A stretch of DNA of 64,000 nt from Mogibacterium sp. GTDB taxonomy: Bacteria; Bacillota; Clostridia; Peptostreptococcales; Anaerovoracaceae. Every line of letters begins with the position of its first letter. Positions within the stretch are counted from its first letter, which is position 1. This document shows positions 41,555-50,819 of this stretch, piece after piece. The notes beneath the pieces are model-generated. The model had not been told where the DNA came from, made no database searches, and saw nothing but the letters and a program-made list of their open reading frames with translations. A program made the translations under genes and the position numbers. The DNA is taken from contig JAFWMD010000048.1 of NCBI GenBank assembly GCA_017510725.1, positions 1 through 64,000 on the forward strand. The letters run 5' to 3'.

Positions 41555-44500
41555 TTAAGCGTCGATTGTTGAAATGGTTTGTGTTGTTTCTTCGAGCACG
41601 TCCAGGAGCACGCTTACTGTGTCGAGCGAGGTGAACAGCGTCGCATTGTTTTCGCTTGCGCATTGTCTTATCAGGGCTCCATCATTTGCCGTGACGTGAT
41701 CGCCCACCTTACGCGTATTGATTATATAAGCAATATGCCCCATCCGGATGGCTTCGAGAATCTCTTCAGACCCCTCACTTATCTTCTTCAGCTGACGTGT
41801 CTTTATTCCGTTCTCCCTGAGGAATCTTGCAGTACCCGTAGTACCCACTATGTTGAATCCGAGATTATAGAAGCGGCGGATCAGCGGAAGCGCCTCAGCT
41901 TTGTCGTCGCCTGCAAGCGTTGCAAACACAGTGCCGTAGTTGCGAAGCTTAGTGCCTGACGCTGTCAGAGCCTTATAGAGAGCTCTGTTCAGTTTATTGT
42001 CGTATCCTATAGCCTCACCTGTCGATTTCATCTCAGGCGAAAGATAGGAATCAAGGCCCTTGATCTTATTGGAGCTGAATACCGGCACCTTTACATAGTA
42101 TCTCTTTTTCTCCTCAGGATAGAGGTCAAATATTCCTTGCTCCTTTAGAGATTTGCCAAGCATGACCTCCGTAGCAATGTCGGCAAGGCTGTAGCCTGTC
42201 GACTTCGAGAGGAACGGTACCGTTCTTGATGATCTCGGATTTACTTCGATTATATATACCTCTTCATTCCCGTCCACTATGAACTGGATGTTGTAGAGGC
42301 CGATTATGCCGATCCCCGGGCCGAGCTTTTTCGCATACTGAAGGATCTTACCTTTTACCTTATTGCTGATTGAGAACGTCGGATATACCGAGATGGAATC
42401 GCCGGAATGTACGCCTGTCCTTTCAACGAGTTCCATAATGCCCGGTACAAACACATCGCGGCCGTCGCAGACAGCATCGACTTCAACTTCCTTTCCGAGT
42501 ATGTATTTATCTACCAGAACCGGCTTGTCTTCATCTATCTCTACTGCAGTCTTGAGATACTGTCTGAGCTGAGCTTCGTCACTTACGATCTGCATTGCGC
42601 GTCCGCCCAATACGAACGATGGTCTGACCAGAACAGGATATCCTATATCTTCCGCAGCCTTTACTCCATCTTCGATATTTGTGACCGCATGCCCCGGCGG
42701 CTGAGGTATTCCAAGCTCATCAAGTACTTTCTCGAATCTGTCTCTGTTCTCCGCCCTGTCGATAGCTTCACAGTCAGTACCTATGAGTTTGACGCCCCTC
42801 TCCATGAGCGGTTCTGCAAGATTGATAGCCGTCTGCCCGCCGAGTGTAGCGATCACGCCCTCAGGCTGTTCGAAATCGATTATCGCCATTACATCTTCGA
42901 CTGTCAGCGGCTCAAAGTAGAGCTTGTCTGCTGTAGTGTAGTCAGTCGAGACTGTTTCAGGATTGTTGTTGATTATGATTGCTTCGTATCCTGCACGCCT
43001 TATGGTCTGTACTGCATGGACGGTTGAATAGTCGAACTCAACTCCCTGTCCTATCCTTATAGGGCCGGCTCCGAGCACTATTATCTTTTTCTTATCCGTA
43101 AGTCTGGACTCATTCTCTCCGGTATATGAAGAGTACAGATATGCTATATATTTACCGGTATGAAGAGTATCCACCATCCTGAAAACAGGAGTTATTCCGT
43201 TGGCTTTCCTCTTCTGATATACCTCTACTTCGCTCAGGTTCCATAGCCTTGCGATCTCCTTGTCGGAGAATCCGATGATCTTTGCTGCAGTGAGTGTCTT
43301 TACATCATTGACACGCTCCCTGAGGATCTTCTCCATATCAATTATGGTTCTGAAGGCTTCAAGGAAGATTCCCGTGATCTTTGTTACTTCGTGAATATCT
43401 GCTACGCTTATGCCGCGTCTGAGAAGTTCCGCGATCGCATACATGTTGTCATCCCTGAATTCAGAGATGTACTCCATCAGGCTATTGCGGCTCATTCCGT
43501 CAAATTTAGCAAGATGCAGATGACAGACGCCTGTCTCGAGAGACCTTATTGACTTGAGGAAACTCTCGGTGAGGGTTGAGCCTATGCCCATTACCTCTCC
43601 GGTCGCCTTCATCTGTGTGCCCAGAACGTTTGTGGCGTCACTGAACTTGTCGAACGGGAATCTCGGGAATTTAGCTACTATATAGTCGAGGCTCGGTTCT
43701 GTCGATGCCAGCCCGCCTGCAACCTCGATCTCATCGAGAGTCATTCCCATCGCTATTTTTGCAGTGACCCTGGCGATAGGATAACCGGAAGCCTTTGATG
43801 CCAGCGCGGACGATCTCGACACTCTCGGGTTGACCTCGATCAGATAATATTCGCTTGTCTCCGGATGAAGTGCAAACTGAACATTGCATCCGCCCTCTAT
43901 CTTCAGCTCGCGGATTATTTTTATTGCAGAGTCGTTCAGCATCTTAAGGTCCTGATCATTCAGGGAAAGAATCGGCGCGACAACGATGGAGTCGCCTGTA
44001 TGTACACCCACAGGATCGACGTTCTCCATTCCGCAGATCGTTATGGCTCTGTCGGTACCGTCACGCATTACTTCAAACTCGATCTCTTTATATCCCCTGA
44101 CGGATTTCTCTATCAGGACCTGGTGCACAGGTGAAAGATTGAATGCGTTTATCGCAATGTCCTCCAGCTCCTTTTCATTGTTTGCGAAGCCTCCGCCCGT
44201 GCCTCCGAGCGTGAAGGCAGGCCTCAGTACTACCGGATATCCGATATCTACGGCAGCTTTCTTTGCCTCTTCTATGCTGTATGTGATCTCGCTAGGAATG
44301 ACCGGCTCGCCGATGGATTCACACATTTCCTTGAAGAGCTCTCTGTCTTCCGCTCTCTCAATAGAGTCAGCCGGTGTTCCCAGCAGCTTCACCCCGCACT
44401 CGGCAAGTACGCCTTTGCGATCGAGCTGCATTGCCAGATTAAGTCCCGTCTGTCCGCCTATGCCCGGAACTATAGCGTCCGGTCTCTCATATCTGAGAAT

Positions 44501-44728
44501 CTTCGCTACGTATTCGAGTGTCAGCGGTTCCATATAGACCTTATCTGCAATAGATGTGTCAGTCATGATCGTTGCAGGATTGGAATTGCAGAGTATTACT
44601 TCATAACCCTCCTCCTTGAGGGCCAGGCATGCCTGAGTTCCCGCATAGTCAAATTCCGCAGCCTGACCTATAACGATCGGACCGCTTCCGATAATAAGTA
44701 CTTTTTTGATATCTTCTCTTTTTGCCAT
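41555..44728 (-). CDS. carB: Carbamoyl-phosphate synthase large subunit CarB
   Basis: Makes carbamoyl phosphate from ammonia, bicarbonate and ATP. The 1057 residues form two homologous ATP-grasp halves: KVLIIGSGPIVIGQAAEFDYAGTQACLALKEEGYEV at the start and IIVLGAGPIRIGQGVEFDYSTVHAVQTIRRAGYEA at about 550. An oligomerisation linker lies between them and an MGS-like allosteric domain at the C-terminus (about 930-1057). The length is normal. The glutaminase subunit CarA is not adjacent, so it must be encoded elsewhere if this enzyme uses glutamine. It starts 21 bases after pyrC with an AAGGG site. Confidence 0.96.
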   Translation of the reverse strand: MAKREDIKKVLIIGSGPIVIGQAAEFDYAGTQACLALKEEGYEVILCNSNPATIMTDTSIADKVYMEPLTLEYVAKILRYERPDAIVPGIGGQTGLNLAMQLDRKGVLAECGVKLLGTPADSIERAEDRELFKEMCESIGEPVIPSEITYSIEEAKKAAVDIGYPVVLRPAFTLGGTGGGFANNEKELEDIAINAFNLSPVHQVLIEKSVRGYKEIEFEVMRDGTDRAITICGMENVDPVGVHTGDSIVVAPILSLNDQDLKMLNDSAIKIIRELKIEGGCNVQFALHPETSEYYLIEVNPRVSRSSALASKASGYPIARVTAKIAMGMTLDEIEVAGGLASTEPSLDYIVAKFPRFPFDKFSDATNVLGTQMKATGEVMGIGSTLTESFLKSIRSLETGVCHLHLAKFDGMSRNSLMEYISEFRDDNMYAIAELLRRGISVADIHEVTKITGIFLEAFRTIIDMEKILRERVNDVKTLTAAKIIGFSDKEIARLWNLSEVEVYQKRKANGITPVFRMVDTLHTGKYIAYLYSSYTGENESRLTDKKKIIVLGAGPIRIGQGVEFDYSTVHAVQTIRRAGYEAIIINNNPETVSTDYTTADKLYFEPLTVEDVMAIIDFEQPEGVIATLGGQTAINLAEPLMERGVKLIGTDCEAIDRAENRDRFEKVLDELGIPQPPGHAVTNIEDGVKAAEDIGYPVLVRPSFVLGGRAMQIVSDEAQLRQYLKTAVEIDEDKPVLVDKYILGKEVEVDAVCDGRDVFVPGIMELVERTGVHSGDSISVYPTFSISNKVKGKILQYAKKLGPGIGIIGLYNIQFIVDGNEEVYIIEVNPRSSRTVPFLSKSTGYSLADIATEVMLGKSLKEQGIFDLYPEEKKRYYVKVPVFSSNKIKGLDSYLSPEMKSTGEAIGYDNKLNRALYKALTASGTKLRNYGTVFATLAGDDKAEALPLIRRFYNLGFNIVGTTGTARFLRENGIKTRQLKKISEGSEEILEAIRMGHIAYIINTRKVGDHVTANDGALIRQCASENNATLFTSLDTVSVLLDVLEETTQTISTIDA

Positions 44729-44749
44729 TGATCTACCCTTATAAAACTT

Positions 44750-45952
44750 CTATTGATCTGTCATTATGTTATAAGCTATCCTGCCGTCACAGACAGTAAG
44801 ATAATTCCGGCCCATTACCCTCCAGCCTTCGAAAGGTGTAGCCTTGCCCATCGAGAGCAGTTCTTCCTTCTCTATTGTCCACTCCTCAGTGAGATCCCAG
44901 ACTGAATAGTCGTTGCCCAGAGGTATGCCGAAGCGCCTGCGCGGGTTATATACGAGCAGCTGCTCAAGTCTGTCCATGGTGATGATGCCAGGCAGTACCA
45001 GATATGTATAAATCAGCGGGAACGCGGTCTCTATGCCGACTATCCCGAATGCTGACTTCTCAAGCCCGCGGGACTTCTCCTCTGCTGAGTGAGGCGCATG
45101 ATCTGTCGCAATGCAGTCTATTGTGCCGTCAACTATACCCTCCAGCAGGGCATCCCGGTCTGATGCATCGCGCAGTGGAGGATTCATCTTCCATTTACCG
45201 TCTTCCTGCAGCATGCTGTCATCGAGCAGCAGGTAGTGCGGACCTGTTTCGCAGGTAACATCTACCCCGCTCTTCTTCGCATCTCTTATTATGCTGACAC
45301 TCTCCTTTGTTGAAATGTGACATACATGATATGCGCATCCAGTCTCATCAGCGAGCTTTAGATCACGCTCTATCTGGCGCCACTCCGACTCAGAGCATAT
45401 CCCCCTGTGTCCATGCTCTGCAGCATACTTACCATCATGAATATATCCGCCCTTCAGCAGGCTGTTCACCTCACAGTGAGCAGTTATTATCTTTCCCAGA
45501 GACTTTGCAGTCATCATGGCCTCTCTCATCATGCCATCCGACTGCACGCCGTGCCCGTCGTCAGAGAACGATATGCAGTTTCCGGCCATACCTGCGAGAT
45601 CCGCAAGCACTTCTCCCTTCTGTCCCACCGTTATGGCAGCATAAGGATAAACATTTATGCATGCATCCCTGTCAATGATATCCTGCTGCATCTTCAGATG
45701 CTCTATGGAATCCGATACCGGAGCGAGATTCGGCATGGTGCAGACTGCAGTATATCCACCGTGTGCTGCTGCCTTTGAGCCTGTCGCTATTGTCTCTTTA
45801 TATGAAAAACCCGGTTCCCTGAAGTGCACATGCACATCGCAAAAACCGGGTAATATGGTGTATGTTGAAGAGAGACCGATCCCCGCATCCCTCAGAATCT
45901 TTGTATCTATCGTAGGGCTGAAAGTCAGTTCCGTAGCTCCTGTTTTGATCAT
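44750..45952 (-). CDS. pyrC: Dihydroorotase PyrC
   Basis: Closes carbamoyl aspartate to dihydroorotate with a binuclear zinc centre. The start at 45952 (400 residues, MIKTGATELTF) has a strong AAAGGAGG site. Metal motifs are GFCDVHVHFREPG (about 37-49), ITAHCEVNSLL, CHISTKESV and IATDHAPHSAEEK. The family's usual N-terminal beta domain is short (about 30 residues before the HxH motif, against about 50-60). It is the first visible gene of the pyrimidine cluster; TATACT (5/6) lies just upstream but the -35 is weak and no PyrR-type attenuator was seen. Confidence 0.94.
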   Translation of the reverse strand: MIKTGATELTFSPTIDTKILRDAGIGLSSTYTILPGFCDVHVHFREPGFSYKETIATGSKAAAHGGYTAVCTMPNLAPVSDSIEHLKMQQDIIDRDACINVYPYAAITVGQKGEVLADLAGMAGNCISFSDDGHGVQSDGMMREAMMTAKSLGKIITAHCEVNSLLKGGYIHDGKYAAEHGHRGICSESEWRQIERDLKLADETGCAYHVCHISTKESVSIIRDAKKSGVDVTCETGPHYLLLDDSMLQEDGKWKMNPPLRDASDRDALLEGIVDGTIDCIATDHAPHSAEEKSRGLEKSAFGIVGIETAFPLIYTYLVLPGIITMDRLEQLLVYNPRRRFGIPLGNDYSVWDLTEEWTIEKEELLSMGKATPFEGWRVMGRNYLTVCDGRIAYNIMTDQ

Positions 45953-46033
45953 TTGCTGCCTCCTTTCCATTCAGTATAGTCTATCACGAAATAAAAGGAG
46001 TTATCAACGAGAAGCACCCTACTGATCTGCCCG

Positions 46034-46693
46034 TCAATTGATTTTTATTAAAAGCAAGCGGCCGTCTTCTACCGTGATTTCCGCAGTTTTTCCCGGCAGG
46101 ACCTCATTGCTTGTAGCATACTGGTAGTCCGGCCCTATTACAGCATCCTCTATCTCAAATTTGGCATTCCTGATGGTGACACCGTGTGCTGCTCCTTCGA
46201 GGGCAACGAGTGAAAAGAACGGGTATCTCTCCTCGACTGATGCCTTTCCCTGATGGCATATTCCTTCTTCATCTGTCCACGACGATATAAGCTCCATCTC
46301 AGAGTAATCATCCAGTATCGTGCCGTGACAACCTCTGTTTTCAAGCGCTGTCAGTATGTAAGCATTCACAAGTGTGTGATCCAGTCTTTCACCTATCACG
46401 CCGATGAGGAGAAACTCTCTGAAGCCCCTCTTCATTCCCTCACGCATGGCGTAAACCGTATCGGTATCGTCCTTTGCGACAGGGAGAGTGATGGTTTCCA
46501 CATCCATATACGGATTGTCACAGGAGTCCCAGTCTCCGATTATAAGTGATGGAGCAGCTCCCAGCCTCTCCATATGCTTCAGCCCGCTGTCGCAGTAAAC
46601 GATAAAATCGTACCCTCTCAGATGCGAGCGTACCTTTCTGTAGTTACCTATCCCGGCACCGCCGACAATTACAAACCTTTTTTTCTCACACAT
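46034..46693 (-). CDS. thiN: Thiamine pyrophosphokinase
   Basis: Transfers pyrophosphate from ATP to thiamine to make the cofactor TPP, needed here by the 2-oxoacid oxidoreductase at 19.4-22 kb. The start at 46693 gives 219 residues (MCEKKRFVIVGG). Family motifs are YCDSGLKHMERLGAAPSLIIGDWDSC (about 33-58), the DDTDTVYAM segment and IGVIGERLDHTLVNAYIL (about 96-113), where the RxDH motif marks the active site. The C-terminal thiamine-binding domain is present. It starts 4 bases after the flavin-binding protein stop. Confidence 0.92.
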   Translation of the reverse strand: MCEKKRFVIVGGAGIGNYRKVRSHLRGYDFIVYCDSGLKHMERLGAAPSLIIGDWDSCDNPYMDVETITLPVAKDDTDTVYAMREGMKRGFREFLLIGVIGERLDHTLVNAYILTALENRGCHGTILDDYSEMELISSWTDEEGICHQGKASVEERYPFFSLVALEGAAHGVTIRNAKFEIEDAVIGPDYQYATSNEVLPGKTAEITVEDGRLLLIKIN

Positions 46694-46697
46694 GCTG

Positions 46698-47180
46698 CTA
46701 TGCCTCATGTACCAGTTTGCCATTCATGTTTTCAATATTGATTGCTATAACGAGTGTCCTCGGAGCATCCTTTTCAATCTCCTTTTCTACGTATTCCGGA
46801 GGGCAAGGGAACTTGTCGCAGAGAAGCCTGCTGATCCTGACTATCTCACCGGCGTCTTCTATCAGCTCGGCTTTGCCGAACACGATGACACTCTTAACGT
46901 ATTTTGCCCAGTCGCCCTCTTTCTGATAATCTCCTCCGAAAACGCAGTAAGATACTTTCGGATCATTCTTTACGGCGCTTACCCTGTGACCGAAACTCGC
47001 TCCATGGATGTAGATCTTATTCGCTTCTTCATCGTAGTAATGATTGATCGGAAATCCATATGGATATCCGTTATCGCCCTGAACCGACATTACTCCCCTT
47101 GTCTCTGTTTTCAGAAGATCGATCATCTCTTCATGGCTGAGCGCCTGCACGCTTCTTCTCATCTTTCTGAACATCCCCAT
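46698..47180 (-). CDS. Pyridoxamine 5'-phosphate oxidase-like flavin protein (NimA-like)
   Basis: Split-barrel FMN-binding protein of 160 residues. It begins MGMFRKMRRSVQALSHEEMIDLLKTETRGVMSVQGDNGYPYGFPINHYYD, the pattern of the NimA/pyridoxamine-oxidase-related family, with KIYIHGASFGHRVSAVKNDPKVSYCVFG (about 55-82) and a closing PPEYVEKEIEKDAPRTLVIAINIE. Relatives include 5-nitroimidazole reductases and general flavin reductases; no specific substrate can be assigned. It is co-directional with hslO upstream (6-base gap) and thiN downstream. Confidence 0.85.
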   Translation of the reverse strand: MGMFRKMRRSVQALSHEEMIDLLKTETRGVMSVQGDNGYPYGFPINHYYDEEANKIYIHGASFGHRVSAVKNDPKVSYCVFGGDYQKEGDWAKYVKSVIVFGKAELIEDAGEIVRISRLLCDKFPCPPEYVEKEIEKDAPRTLVIAINIENMNGKLVHEA

Positions 47181-47186
47181 TGCCTC

Positions 47187-48062
47187 CTATCTTGCCGAGA
47201 TCATTTCTTTCAGTTCTTCAACGCTGAATTTATAAGCTGAGTTGCAGAAATAGCACTTCACCTCTATCTCCTCTCCATCGTTGATTATTTCGTTCAGATC
47301 TTCCGTGCTTATTGTTGCCAGTGCTCCGGCGACCTTCTCCTTTGAGCATCCGCAATAATACCTTACCGGAAGCTTTTCATTGATCTTAAGCCCCAGATCT
47401 CCGAGGTAGTACTCCAGAATGTCTTCCGGGCTCATGCCATTATCCATCATCGTGGTGACCGGATCTGCTGCTGCAACTTTAGCTTCGAGAGCAGATATAG
47501 TCTCTTCGGAGGCATCAGGCATTACCTGCAGAATAAATCCGCCTGCGTGCTTTACGGAACTGTCCGTGTCTACCATGACACCGAGTCCTACCACGGACGG
47601 AGTCTGTTCGGATACTGTGAAATAGTACGCCAGATCGTCGCCTATCTCGCCCGTCTGTATCTCTACCTGCCCGTTATATGGCTCCTTAAGTCCGAGATCC
47701 ATTATAACGGTAAGGAAGCCCTTGCCTACTGCTCCGCCTACATCAAGTTTTCCCGCACGCTTCAGCGGGATGTCAACTGACGGATTCGCAGCAAATCCTT
47801 TCACATTGCCGTGGCTGTCGGCCGTGACAGTCATCTGTGCTATCGGTCCGTCGCCCTTCATCTGAAGAGTAAGCTTATCATCTTCACCCTTCATCATTGA
47901 ACCCATCATGGCCCCCGCACTCAGCAGCCTTCCCAAAGCTGCAGTTACCACAGGGAATGTATGATGCAACTCTCGCGCCTCTGCAGTCAGTCCGGTGGAT
48001 TTGATGGCAAATGCCCTCACTGTCTCTCCTGCTGCAGTCGCTCTAACAATATAATCACTCAT
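47187..48062 (-). CDS. hslO: Redox-regulated chaperone Hsp33
   Basis: Holdase that becomes active when its zinc cysteines are oxidised, protecting proteins under oxidative and heat stress. The 291 residues start MSDYIVRATAAGETVRAFAIKSTGL, with the conserved LTLQMKGDGPIAQMTV and QVMPDA segments. The zinc site is CGC at about 239-241 and CYFC at about 269-272 (CxC…CxxC). The ATG has an AAGGAAG site. A redox chaperone beside a flavin reductase fits stress defence in an anaerobe (inference). Confidence 0.95.
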   Translation of the reverse strand: MSDYIVRATAAGETVRAFAIKSTGLTAEARELHHTFPVVTAALGRLLSAGAMMGSMMKGEDDKLTLQMKGDGPIAQMTVTADSHGNVKGFAANPSVDIPLKRAGKLDVGGAVGKGFLTVIMDLGLKEPYNGQVEIQTGEIGDDLAYYFTVSEQTPSVVGLGVMVDTDSSVKHAGGFILQVMPDASEETISALEAKVAAADPVTTMMDNGMSPEDILEYYLGDLGLKINEKLPVRYYCGCSKEKVAGALATISTEDLNEIINDGEEIEVKCYFCNSAYKFSVEELKEMISAR

Positions 48063-48077
48063 AATATGTACACTTCC

Positions 48078-49220
48078 TTAATCTGTTATATCTATGTCTG
48101 CTACGATGATCAGCTTGTAACCAGGATACCTTTCCGCTATCTCATCTTTCAGTATTTTTATTCCTTCACTGTGAGAAATATCAAAACTCATTACAACGTC
48201 AAATCTTATGATCTTTCTTTCTTCGTCTACATAGAAGCCGTGCATCTGAAGCGCCCACTCGTGTGTCAGCACTATCTCTTCAATTGCGGATCTCATGTTC
48301 TCAGCTTTCGAGTCAGTTTTCCGTGAATAAACACCGACTCCGGTCAGCACCACACCGGTCTCCCTGTATACTCTTTCGGTGAGTCTCCTGGTGAGCACGT
48401 CTACCTGATCCACTGTCATATTGTCCGGCAGTTCCACGTGGACAGAGGCGTATTCCCGGTCCGGCCCGTAGTTGTGCACAAAGAGATCGTATGCGCCAAG
48501 CACGGCAGGCTCGCCGGTAACTATTTCCTTTATCTTCTTTGAGACTTCCACATCAGCCCGTCTGCCCAGTATATCGCTGGTAGTGTCACTTATCATTTCG
48601 TATCCGGCTTTGATGATTAGGCCGGATATAATGACACCCATATATGCCTCAAGAGAAATACCTTTGAACGCATAAATCAGAGCTGTGATAAGTACTCCAA
48701 GAGAGATTGCCGCATCCGACAAAGCATCGGTTCCAGAAGCAATCAGCGCTCCCGATCCTGTCTGCTCACCCTTTGCCTTTACATATCTTCCGAGCAGTAT
48801 CTTTGTAACAACAGCAACTCCGATAATGACGAGAGCAACTGTTGAGTAGTGTGCCGCCTGCGGATGGATAATCTTTTTTATCGATTCAACCAGGGAGGTA
48901 ATACCGGCATACATGACTATTCCGGCCACGACAAGCGCTGATATGTATTCACTGCGTCCGTGCCCCAGCGGGTGATCCTTATCGGGCTTCTTCCCTGCTA
49001 CTTTTGCACCAATTATGGTTATTATCGACGAAAGCGCATCTGACAGATTGTTTACAGCGTCAAGTACGACGGCGATGGAATTTGAAATCAGTCCGACTGC
49101 AGCCTTGAATGCCGCAAGCATCAGATTTACGACGATTCCGATCGCGCTCGTCCTCACTATTATCTTTTCCCTTTGCTGCCGTTCACTCATTCCGTTCACT
49201 CTTTCAAATACGTTTCTCAC
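48078..49220 (-). CDS. Cation diffusion facilitator (CDF) transporter
   Basis: Secondary transporter exporting divalent metals such as zinc, iron or manganese. The 380 residues hold six helices and a cytoplasmic dimerisation domain with a C-terminal extension. Metal-site motifs are VLDAVNNLSDALSSI (about 56-70) and SGTDALSDAAISLGVL (about 160-175), with DHPLGHGRSEYI between them. The best start is GTG at 49220: TAAAAT ends 7 bases upstream and there is no Shine-Dalgarno, so the mRNA looks leaderless. An in-frame ATG ten codons later is the alternative. It is divergent from the glycosyltransferase gene. Confidence 0.9.
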   Translation of the reverse strand: MRNVFERVNGMSERQQREKIIVRTSAIGIVVNLMLAAFKAAVGLISNSIAVVLDAVNNLSDALSSIITIIGAKVAGKKPDKDHPLGHGRSEYISALVVAGIVMYAGITSLVESIKKIIHPQAAHYSTVALVIIGVAVVTKILLGRYVKAKGEQTGSGALIASGTDALSDAAISLGVLITALIYAFKGISLEAYMGVIISGLIIKAGYEMISDTTSDILGRRADVEVSKKIKEIVTGEPAVLGAYDLFVHNYGPDREYASVHVELPDNMTVDQVDVLTRRLTERVYRETGVVLTGVGVYSRKTDSKAENMRSAIEEIVLTHEWALQMHGFYVDEERKIIRFDVVMSFDISHSEGIKILKDEIAERYPGYKLIIVADIDITD

Positions 49221-49227
49221 GAATGTG

Positions 49228-49256
49228 ATTTTACTTCAAAAAAAACGCTCAGGCAA
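49228..49256 (-). promoter_or_regulatory. Promoter of the CDF transporter gene; leaderless GTG start
   Basis: On the minus strand TTGCCT (plus 49251-49256), 17-bp spacer, TAAAAT (plus 49228-49233). The GTG start codon at 49220 is 7 bases beyond. Confidence 0.65.
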
Positions 49257-49266
49257 TGCTGTAAGA

Positions 49267-49295
49267 TGGGAATCATGCAGTGAATCTGCTACAAT
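49267..49295 (+). promoter_or_regulatory. Promoter of glycosyltransferase gene at 49302; leaderless start
   Basis: Weak -35 TGGGAA (49267-49272), 17-bp spacer, extended -10 TGC-TACAAT (TACAAT at 49290-49295). The ATG is 6 bases beyond and there is no Shine-Dalgarno. Confidence 0.6.
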
Positions 49296-49301
49296 ACAAG
49301 C

Positions 49302-50762
49302 ATGGAAAAGAAACAGACTATTTGCTTACTTAATGACTCGTTCCCGCCGATAATTGACGGCGTTGCTAACGCAGTCCTCAACTATGCGCGGATAATTGAA
49401 AAGGATCACGCACACTCACTTGTAGTGACTCCACAGGTACCTGATGCGGACGACAGCGCATATGACTTCTCTGTAGTAAGGTATCCGAGCATCGATACCA
49501 GAAAGCTCATCGGATATGTTACGGGCTATCCGTTCTCGCCCGAGGCGGCACACGAGATAGAGGCGCAGAATGTATCACTCCTTCATGTACACTGTCCGGT
49601 CGTCTCATGCCTGCTTGCCCGGCAGCTCGCCGAAGCATACGGGCTGCCCCTGGTGCTTACATGGCACACCAAGTATGACATAGACATCGCAAACGCGGTA
49701 AAAAGCAAGCTGCTGCAGGAGGGTGCCCTTCAGGCCCTGCTGCGCAACGTGAATGCCTGTGATGAGATATGGACAGTCAGCAAGGGAGCCGGTGAAAACC
49801 TCAGATCGATTGGGTTTGAAGGCGATTATATCGTTATGCCTAATGGCGTAGATCTGCCCAGGGAAAAGGTGTCTGAAGACTTCATCATGCAGACAACAGT
49901 CGGATACGATCTGCCGGCCAAAGTTCCATGCTTTCTCTTTATAGGAAGGCTCATGTGGTACAAAGGCCTGCGGATCATACTCGATGCGCTTAAGCTTCTC
50001 GACAAAAGCGGTACTGACTTCCGCATGGTATTCGTCGGCGGCGGAGGAGATGAACAGGAAGTGCGTGAGTACACGAGAGAACTCGGCCTCGACCGCAAGG
50101 TGATCTTCACAGGAGCTATATCAGACAGGGAGAAACTGCGCGCATGGTACAGCCGTGCAAACCTCTTCCTCTTCCCTTCGACTTTTGATACAAACGGGCT
50201 GGTAGTGAGAGAGGCTGCTGCTTCCGACACCGCTTCGGTGATCGTAGCAGGAAGCTGTGCATCAGAAGGTGTGACAGACGGGCAGAACGGATTTCTCATC
50301 GACGAGAATGCTGAGTCCCTGGCTGAAAAACTCACTGAACTATGTGCAGATCCCGAAATCATGAAAGCCGTCGGTAAGGGTGCAGGCAATGAGCTGTATA
50401 TATCCTGGACTGATGCTGTCGCTCACGCATATGAGCGTTATGAGACTGTTATCGATAATTACAGGAGCGGCTTCTACGGCAAGCGCGATCCAATAAAAGG
50501 ATCATGGATGCAGTCTCAGGGTGAATTGATGCAGATACTGGGAGATATCAACGCTGCAGGCAAAGCTCTCAGGCAGGATTTTGCGGAAACACAGGAGGAA
50601 ATCGAAACATCCCTTCGCTCGATGCGCAACAAGGCAATCGTAGATGCAATTACCACCGGCTATGAGGCCCGGGAAAACCTTCGCTCGATCGGCAAAGGAA
50701 TCAGGGATCAGATCATAGAGGCCAGTGAAGACCTGTGGGAGAAGCTCGACCGCTATCTGTAA
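49302..50762 (+). CDS. Glycosyltransferase family 4, glycolipid-synthase-like
   Basis: A 486-residue GT-B transferase. The N-terminal domain starts with TICLLNDSFPPIIDGVANAVLNYARII, an opening seen in diacylglycerol glucosyl- and mannosyltransferases. TWHTKYD follows at about 126-132. The donor domain holds FLFIGRLMWYKGLRIILDAL (about 209-228), VFVGGGGDEQEVREY and NLFLFPSTFDTNGLVVREAAASD (about 285-307) with the E of the EX7E-type site. After about residue 390 a 95-residue helical extension (QGELMQILGDINAAGKALRQDFAETQEEIETSL) is unusual and may anchor it to the membrane. A role in membrane glycolipid synthesis is inferred. It is monocistronic. Confidence 0.85.
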   Translation: MEKKQTICLLNDSFPPIIDGVANAVLNYARIIEKDHAHSLVVTPQVPDADDSAYDFSVVRYPSIDTRKLIGYVTGYPFSPEAAHEIEAQNVSLLHVHCPVVSCLLARQLAEAYGLPLVLTWHTKYDIDIANAVKSKLLQEGALQALLRNVNACDEIWTVSKGAGENLRSIGFEGDYIVMPNGVDLPREKVSEDFIMQTTVGYDLPAKVPCFLFIGRLMWYKGLRIILDALKLLDKSGTDFRMVFVGGGGDEQEVREYTRELGLDRKVIFTGAISDREKLRAWYSRANLFLFPSTFDTNGLVVREAAASDTASVIVAGSCASEGVTDGQNGFLIDENAESLAEKLTELCADPEIMKAVGKGAGNELYISWTDAVAHAYERYETVIDNYRSGFYGKRDPIKGSWMQSQGELMQILGDINAAGKALRQDFAETQEEIETSLRSMRNKAIVDAITTGYEARENLRSIGKGIRDQIIEASEDLWEKLDRYL

Positions 50763-50765
50763 AAT

Positions 50766-50799
50766 AAAAAAGGATACTGGTAACTCAGTATCCTTTTTT
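50766..50799. terminator. Bidirectional terminator between glycosyltransferase and tsf
   Basis: Perfect 14-bp stem AAAAAAGGATACTG/CAGTATCCTTTTTT around a 6-base loop. Serves both convergent genes. Confidence 0.95.
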
Positions 50800-50819
50800 G
50801 GTTATTCAGCTTGTTCAGA

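Noticed and set aside
46691-49220. Long plus-strand open frames opposite hslO, the CDF gene and others
   Set aside because: They are antisense shadows with no ribosome binding sites and no recognisable domains; the minus-strand genes explain the region.
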